In this document: piece by piece, positions 34,425 through 64,000 of the stretch
Position numbering within the stretch: the first letter of the stretch is position 1
How the letters are laid out: every line of letters begins with the position of its first letter
Origin: Pterobdella sp. o SKG-2022
Lineage: Eukaryota; Annelida; Clitellata; Hirudinida; Piscicolidae
Direction of reading: 5' to 3'
Assembly (NCBI GenBank): GCA_964035795.1
Contig: OZ038324.1
Location: 2,003,323-2,067,322 of the forward strand
Length of the DNA stretch: 64,000 nt
Made by a program: the position numbers and the translations under genes
The notes under the pieces: model-generated
Told to the model about the DNA's origin: nothing
Database searches by the model: none
Seen by the model: only the letters and a program-made list of their open reading frames with translations

Positions 34425-35975
34425 CCCAAAAAAGCTCAATACATTCAAAAACTGATTCGAACAGCTCGATGTATTTGAGTTATATCGCTTTAATAGACTA
34501 TTTTCAACGTTTTATTTAAGCTTCAGTTGGCTTTTAAGCGTTTTTTGACTTAACGTCATTAGTGAAGGAATATCGTTTTGATCGTTTGAGAGAAATTCTC
34601 GTGTAGAATTTTTATGCTCATGCCTCCTTCAAGGACACTTCCTTTGAGAGGGTGGTGGGATAGCGAGCAAACATCGAGTACTTGAATGGCCGCAAACAGG
34701 GTGTCAACGCTTGTATAGAAGAGGACTGCATATGAAGTTTGGTGTGAATTTTATATAGTTTTGAAAAGAATCGTCGTGGGAACTGTGTTCATAAATTTAT
34801 TCACAAATAATTAAAGACATCTCATGTCAAAATTTTGGCATCTATTTAAAGCTATTTTTTTTATCGTGCGCCTGTCCTTCATAAACTGACCGTGTGTCCT
34901 TGCAGAAGTTGACTTTCGTTTGACTGATGTGCCTCACATCATGCGTAGTTGCCATCACTCGCAGTTGAGGCTTGTGTGAAATCAAATTTAAATCCAAATC
35001 ATGAATTTATTATTGAAATTATGCATGCTTTCAATCTCTTTATGCCTTACTGCGAGATTGAAGATTCTTGAATAAAGTCTCAATTGTTTTAGCCACTTGA
35101 TCTACTGTTCCTATTTGAAAATTAACAAAGTTCACTTTTTCCAAAACAAATTCAATAAAACATATAATAGAGATTTTTAAACGTATATTCTACGCAGCTC
35201 AAAAAGAATGCATGACTATTACCAAAGCTTATATTTTGATACGAGCCACGAGGAGAGTAATTTACAAAGGCTCACAACCATACAAAATCTTTCTCACACA
35301 TCAGTCAAAACCTCAAAAGATGGCGGTATCAGCTTTGATAAATCTTTATTCTTGTTAACAGGCATTAATAGCTTTTACGTCGCAGCCATAAGTCATGCTT
35401 ACATAAATCATCGTAGTGCAAAGATCCTTGAGATTCAACTTCGCTTTTGTAAATGCTTTCATACTCATGTTAATCTTCTTTTGGCTCAAGAGATTTAAAA
35501 TCGCCCGCGTTATAATCATTACTAAAAAATTTCCTACTAAATTGAATTTTGTACAATTTTAAAAATCTCATTTAGAATCAAAATAGCAATTTTTCGTTGG
35601 CTTCTTAATTTCCAAAACAAGCCCAACGCTCACCCCCCGTGATAAATCCTCTCGAAAATGAAGAATAGCCAGTTTTATTTTCAAACGTTTTAACTTCAAT
35701 TACTTATTTCATGTTTCAATATTAGTTAACTTCTACTTCTTACCCACACATCTTCAACATTTGAGATTAAATTATGCAACATTTATGACTGTACATCCGA
35801 ATCACGTGTGCAACAAAAATGATTTTCAATCTATTCATATATCACTGAAGAAGAATTTGAAACAGCAAAAGTCATATAAATCATCGAAGCTGACGTGCGC
35901 CCTTCTTTCTTTCGTAATCTCCACCGAGCCATCCAAAATCAACCTTCAAATAGCACTATTCAGAGATCGTTCAAC
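34425..35975. other. DLG5-ARRDC convergent 3' region
   Basis: No complete gene is visible. At 34615-34735 and 34905-34978 the plus strand has coding-like patches interrupted by stops (see findings). A minus-strand AATAAA for the arrestin gene lies at plus-strand 35674-35679. Short open frames at 35208-35498 and 35761-35979 match nothing I recognise. Confidence 0.45.
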
Positions 35976-61399
<25,424 letters not shown>

Positions 61400-64000
61400 T
61401 TTGGTTTTTTTTAATAAATTTTTAAAACTTAATAGAAACATTGAGCAAATTCAAACTTTTTTTTTTAAATTCATTTCGGAAAGTATTTTTCTCAAAACTA
61501 AAAATATCAGCGATGAATGCTTTGAACAACCTGACTTTGTATGCAAATGCTAATTAATCAAATTGCTCAAAGATGGATGTTAAGGCGGTTGTTTGGAGTA
61601 TAAACTTGCGTATGCCAGCTTGTTCCGTTCAAGGGGCGTTAAGCTGCGGTTTTTTAAGGCCCGATACTCCCATTTTGAATGTAACACTTCATTATTTATT
61701 TTTTTGATGGTTTGTGCGTTACATGGAGGGAAATGTTGGCACTATGAATGGTGTTTTGTAATGTTTTTTCATGACACAATCTCCAAACAACTCCATCAAA
61801 CCTCCACCAATATCTGGTCGTGTTGAAACCTTGTCTTTTCCATCAAACAATTTTCACCAATTTGAAACAGAAAAAACTTCAAAAATTCCAGCAAAATTTT
61901 TCAACTTCACAAACATTAGAAGCCACTCATTCATCTATACTCTCCAGATGCCCACACTGAAGATTTCTCATCCTTAACAAACCCTACCAAACACGCTCGT
62001 CGCTCGCCTTTAATACTTGCGCCAGCTTATTATTTCTATTTTTTTAATTGTTTTTATTTTTTTATTGTTTTTATTCTTTTTATTGTTTCTATTTTTTTTA
62101 TTATTCTTTCATTATCTTTATTAATTTTTTAAAATATATTTTTTGCTCATTAAAAGTCTTTTATTCATTTATTATTCTCATTTTTTAAAAATTATTTTTT
62201 TTTTTTATTTTTCAGCTTTTTATATCATTATATCACTAAATCACGTAATAAGTTTTTTCAAAATTTTAAGACATAAATAATTACCTAAACTCAATTTTTC
62301 ATGACATTTTGCTGCCAATATTTACCACGTCAACAAAATGCTTGTACACGCTCATACTAATCAATGCCGAAAAAAATGAAAATTCATAATTTATTAAATA
62401 AAAAAATTATTTGAAACGCTCAAAATTAAGCATATCAAAGGTTATGTGGCTTGGTCGATACAATTCATGAAAATATGTTCAAACACACTGAAGAGGGAAT
62501 AAGGCTGGCTTCTTCCATTGTTTTTTTCAATAAAGGTGTTAAAAACATCTCCAAAGTTGAAGTTCATTCAGATAAAATAAGGCAGCGTATGGCTTTTTGA
62601 GCTTATAACTTATTAATAGGTGACGAGTGATGCACAATGAAACACATATTATTTGGATAATTAGAAAAGAAGGACTGTGGTGAAAACAATTGTAAAAATG
62701 CTGTTAGCAGAAAAACAATAAAATTCGTGTTAATGATAACATTTAAACAATATTATTAAGGGTATCAATAATATAACACGATAATGTTGATGATAAGAAC
62801 AATATAACAAAAATAAAGTTAATGATAACGATTTATAATGACATGAATGTTTATGATAGCAAGAATATAACAAAAGTGTTAATGATTTAAAAAATATAAA
62901 ATAAACAATAATGCTAACTATAACAATGATATAACAAAAAAAGGTTAACTATAACAATAATATAACAATGATAATGTTAGTGATAACAATAATGATGTTA
63001 ACTATAACAATAATAGCAATAAATATAACAATTTTAACTATAACAATAATAGCAATAAATATAACAATTTTAACTATAACAATAATTGCAATAAATATAA
63101 CAATTTTAACTATAACAATGACAATGTTAACACTGAAAGCTACATGAAAACGTGAGATTTACATTGTTGAACGCCTTGTACTGATGTGAAAATAGCAAAA
63201 ATTCTATTAATTTTCATATAACCAAAAATTTTTGAGAATTCTATTGGGGCCAAACATTTAAATCATGAATTATTTTGTGAAAAATATTTTGCTGTTTGCA
63301 ATGTTTTCTTGGTGAAAATTAGTTTTTCAATTGTAATCAATAACGAAGATTTTTGAAAAAATTATTTAGAAAACGTTAAATAAATATATTATATTAGATT
63401 ATTATAAGGATATGAGCCGCCCAAAAGGAAAATTTGCGAAAAAATTTTGAAATAAAAACGCTAATAAACGAAGTATGAAAATCCATGAAAAATTCGTGAA
63501 AATAAAAAAAAATAGATTTAGAAAACTGAAGCATAAAGAATAATGGAAAAAATAAATATATACTTTAAAAAAAACTAAAAAAAGTAATTTGAAAAAAAAA
63601 TTTGAGAATAAACAAATTAAAAAAAAAAGAATAAACTTAAAAAAAGCTTAATTTAATAAAAATTAACTTTTAAAATTCATTTGTTTTCAATCCTTAAGGC
63701 GCAGTGTGAACGCACAAAACTAATCAGTGAAAAAAAACCACATTTAAATAAAAAGGCGGGCCTATTGATTGATGGATAAAAAAATAACAGCACTAACAAC
63801 CGCACAAACTCACAAATGTTGATATAAAAATTTTATTTTGTAATCTCTCCAAAGCTAAACAGCCATTTTGTATCGCTAATACTACCTCTCTTGACATGCT
63901 TAATACTTATACAATATTTCCGTCATGAAAGTTTTATAGATTCCGATAAACAAAAATTTTATAGCGTGTGTTTTTTTAAATAACTCCGAAAAATATAAAA
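61400..64000. other. Region upstream of the arrestin gene
   Basis: The promoter and 5' UTR of the arrestin gene should be at the left end. The rest is very AT-rich, with homopolymer runs and ATAACAATAAT-type repeats from 62740. I see no exon, tRNA or recognisable element, apart from the tandem repeat at 63000-63120. Confidence 0.5.
63000..63120 (+). repeat. 36-bp tandem repeat, 3.3 copies
   Basis: The unit begins AACTATAACAATAATAGC and ends AACAATTTT, with starts at 63000, 63036, 63072 and a partial copy at 63108. One base change (AGC to TGC) separates the third copy. It is embedded in degenerate TAACAA repeats. Confidence 0.9.

Overview
This window looks like nuclear DNA of a very AT-rich animal. 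All six genes are split by spliceosomal introns, and all six belong to animal families. Introns and intergenic DNA are full of simple repeats, decayed LINEs, a Penelope-like element, tRNA-derived SINEs and small foldback elements. I cannot name the species. One short repeat with a palindromic core followed by a GATGAT tail resembles a repeat I associate with cephalopods, so a spiralian is a fair guess, but that rests on memory.

Layout. 1-370: no gene. 370-1870 (+): Penelope-like element remnant. 3604-9473 (-): SHB-type SH2 adaptor, 12 exons. 9848-10380 (+): RNF7/RBX2, 3 exons. 10691-19560 (-): NSP-family adaptor (BCAR3/SH2D3 type), 14 exons. 19745-20439 (+): CCDC115, 2 exons. 21743-34424 (+): DLG5, 21 exons. 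35976-61399 (-): alpha-arrestin (ARRDC type), 8 exons over 25 kb. 61400-64000: no gene seen. SHB/RNF7 and NSP/CCDC115 are head-to-head pairs separated by 374 and 184 bp; RNF7/NSP and DLG5/ARRDC are convergent.

I rebuilt the exon chains by hand from reading-frame homology, splice signals and intron phase. They give about 636 aa (SHB), 97 aa (RNF7), 660 aa (NSP), 210 aa (CCDC115), 1898 aa (DLG5) and 865 aa (ARRDC). Phases agree through every chain, except that one ARRDC junction works only with a GA-AG intron.

Function. SHB and the NSP protein are phosphotyrosine adaptors. DLG5 is a junction and polarity scaffold. The alpha-arrestin is a trafficking adaptor. RNF7 is the RING subunit of cullin-5 ligases. 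CCDC115 is a V-ATPase assembly factor. The genes share no single pathway and do not form an operon.

The most unusual signals are: T at intron position +3 in about 22 of 54 inferred introns; one apparent GA-AG intron; C/A-rich tracts before acceptors and G/T-rich tracts after donors; a DLG5 without the PDZ1-PDZ2 pair; and a repeat family ending in a conserved 37-nt hairpin.
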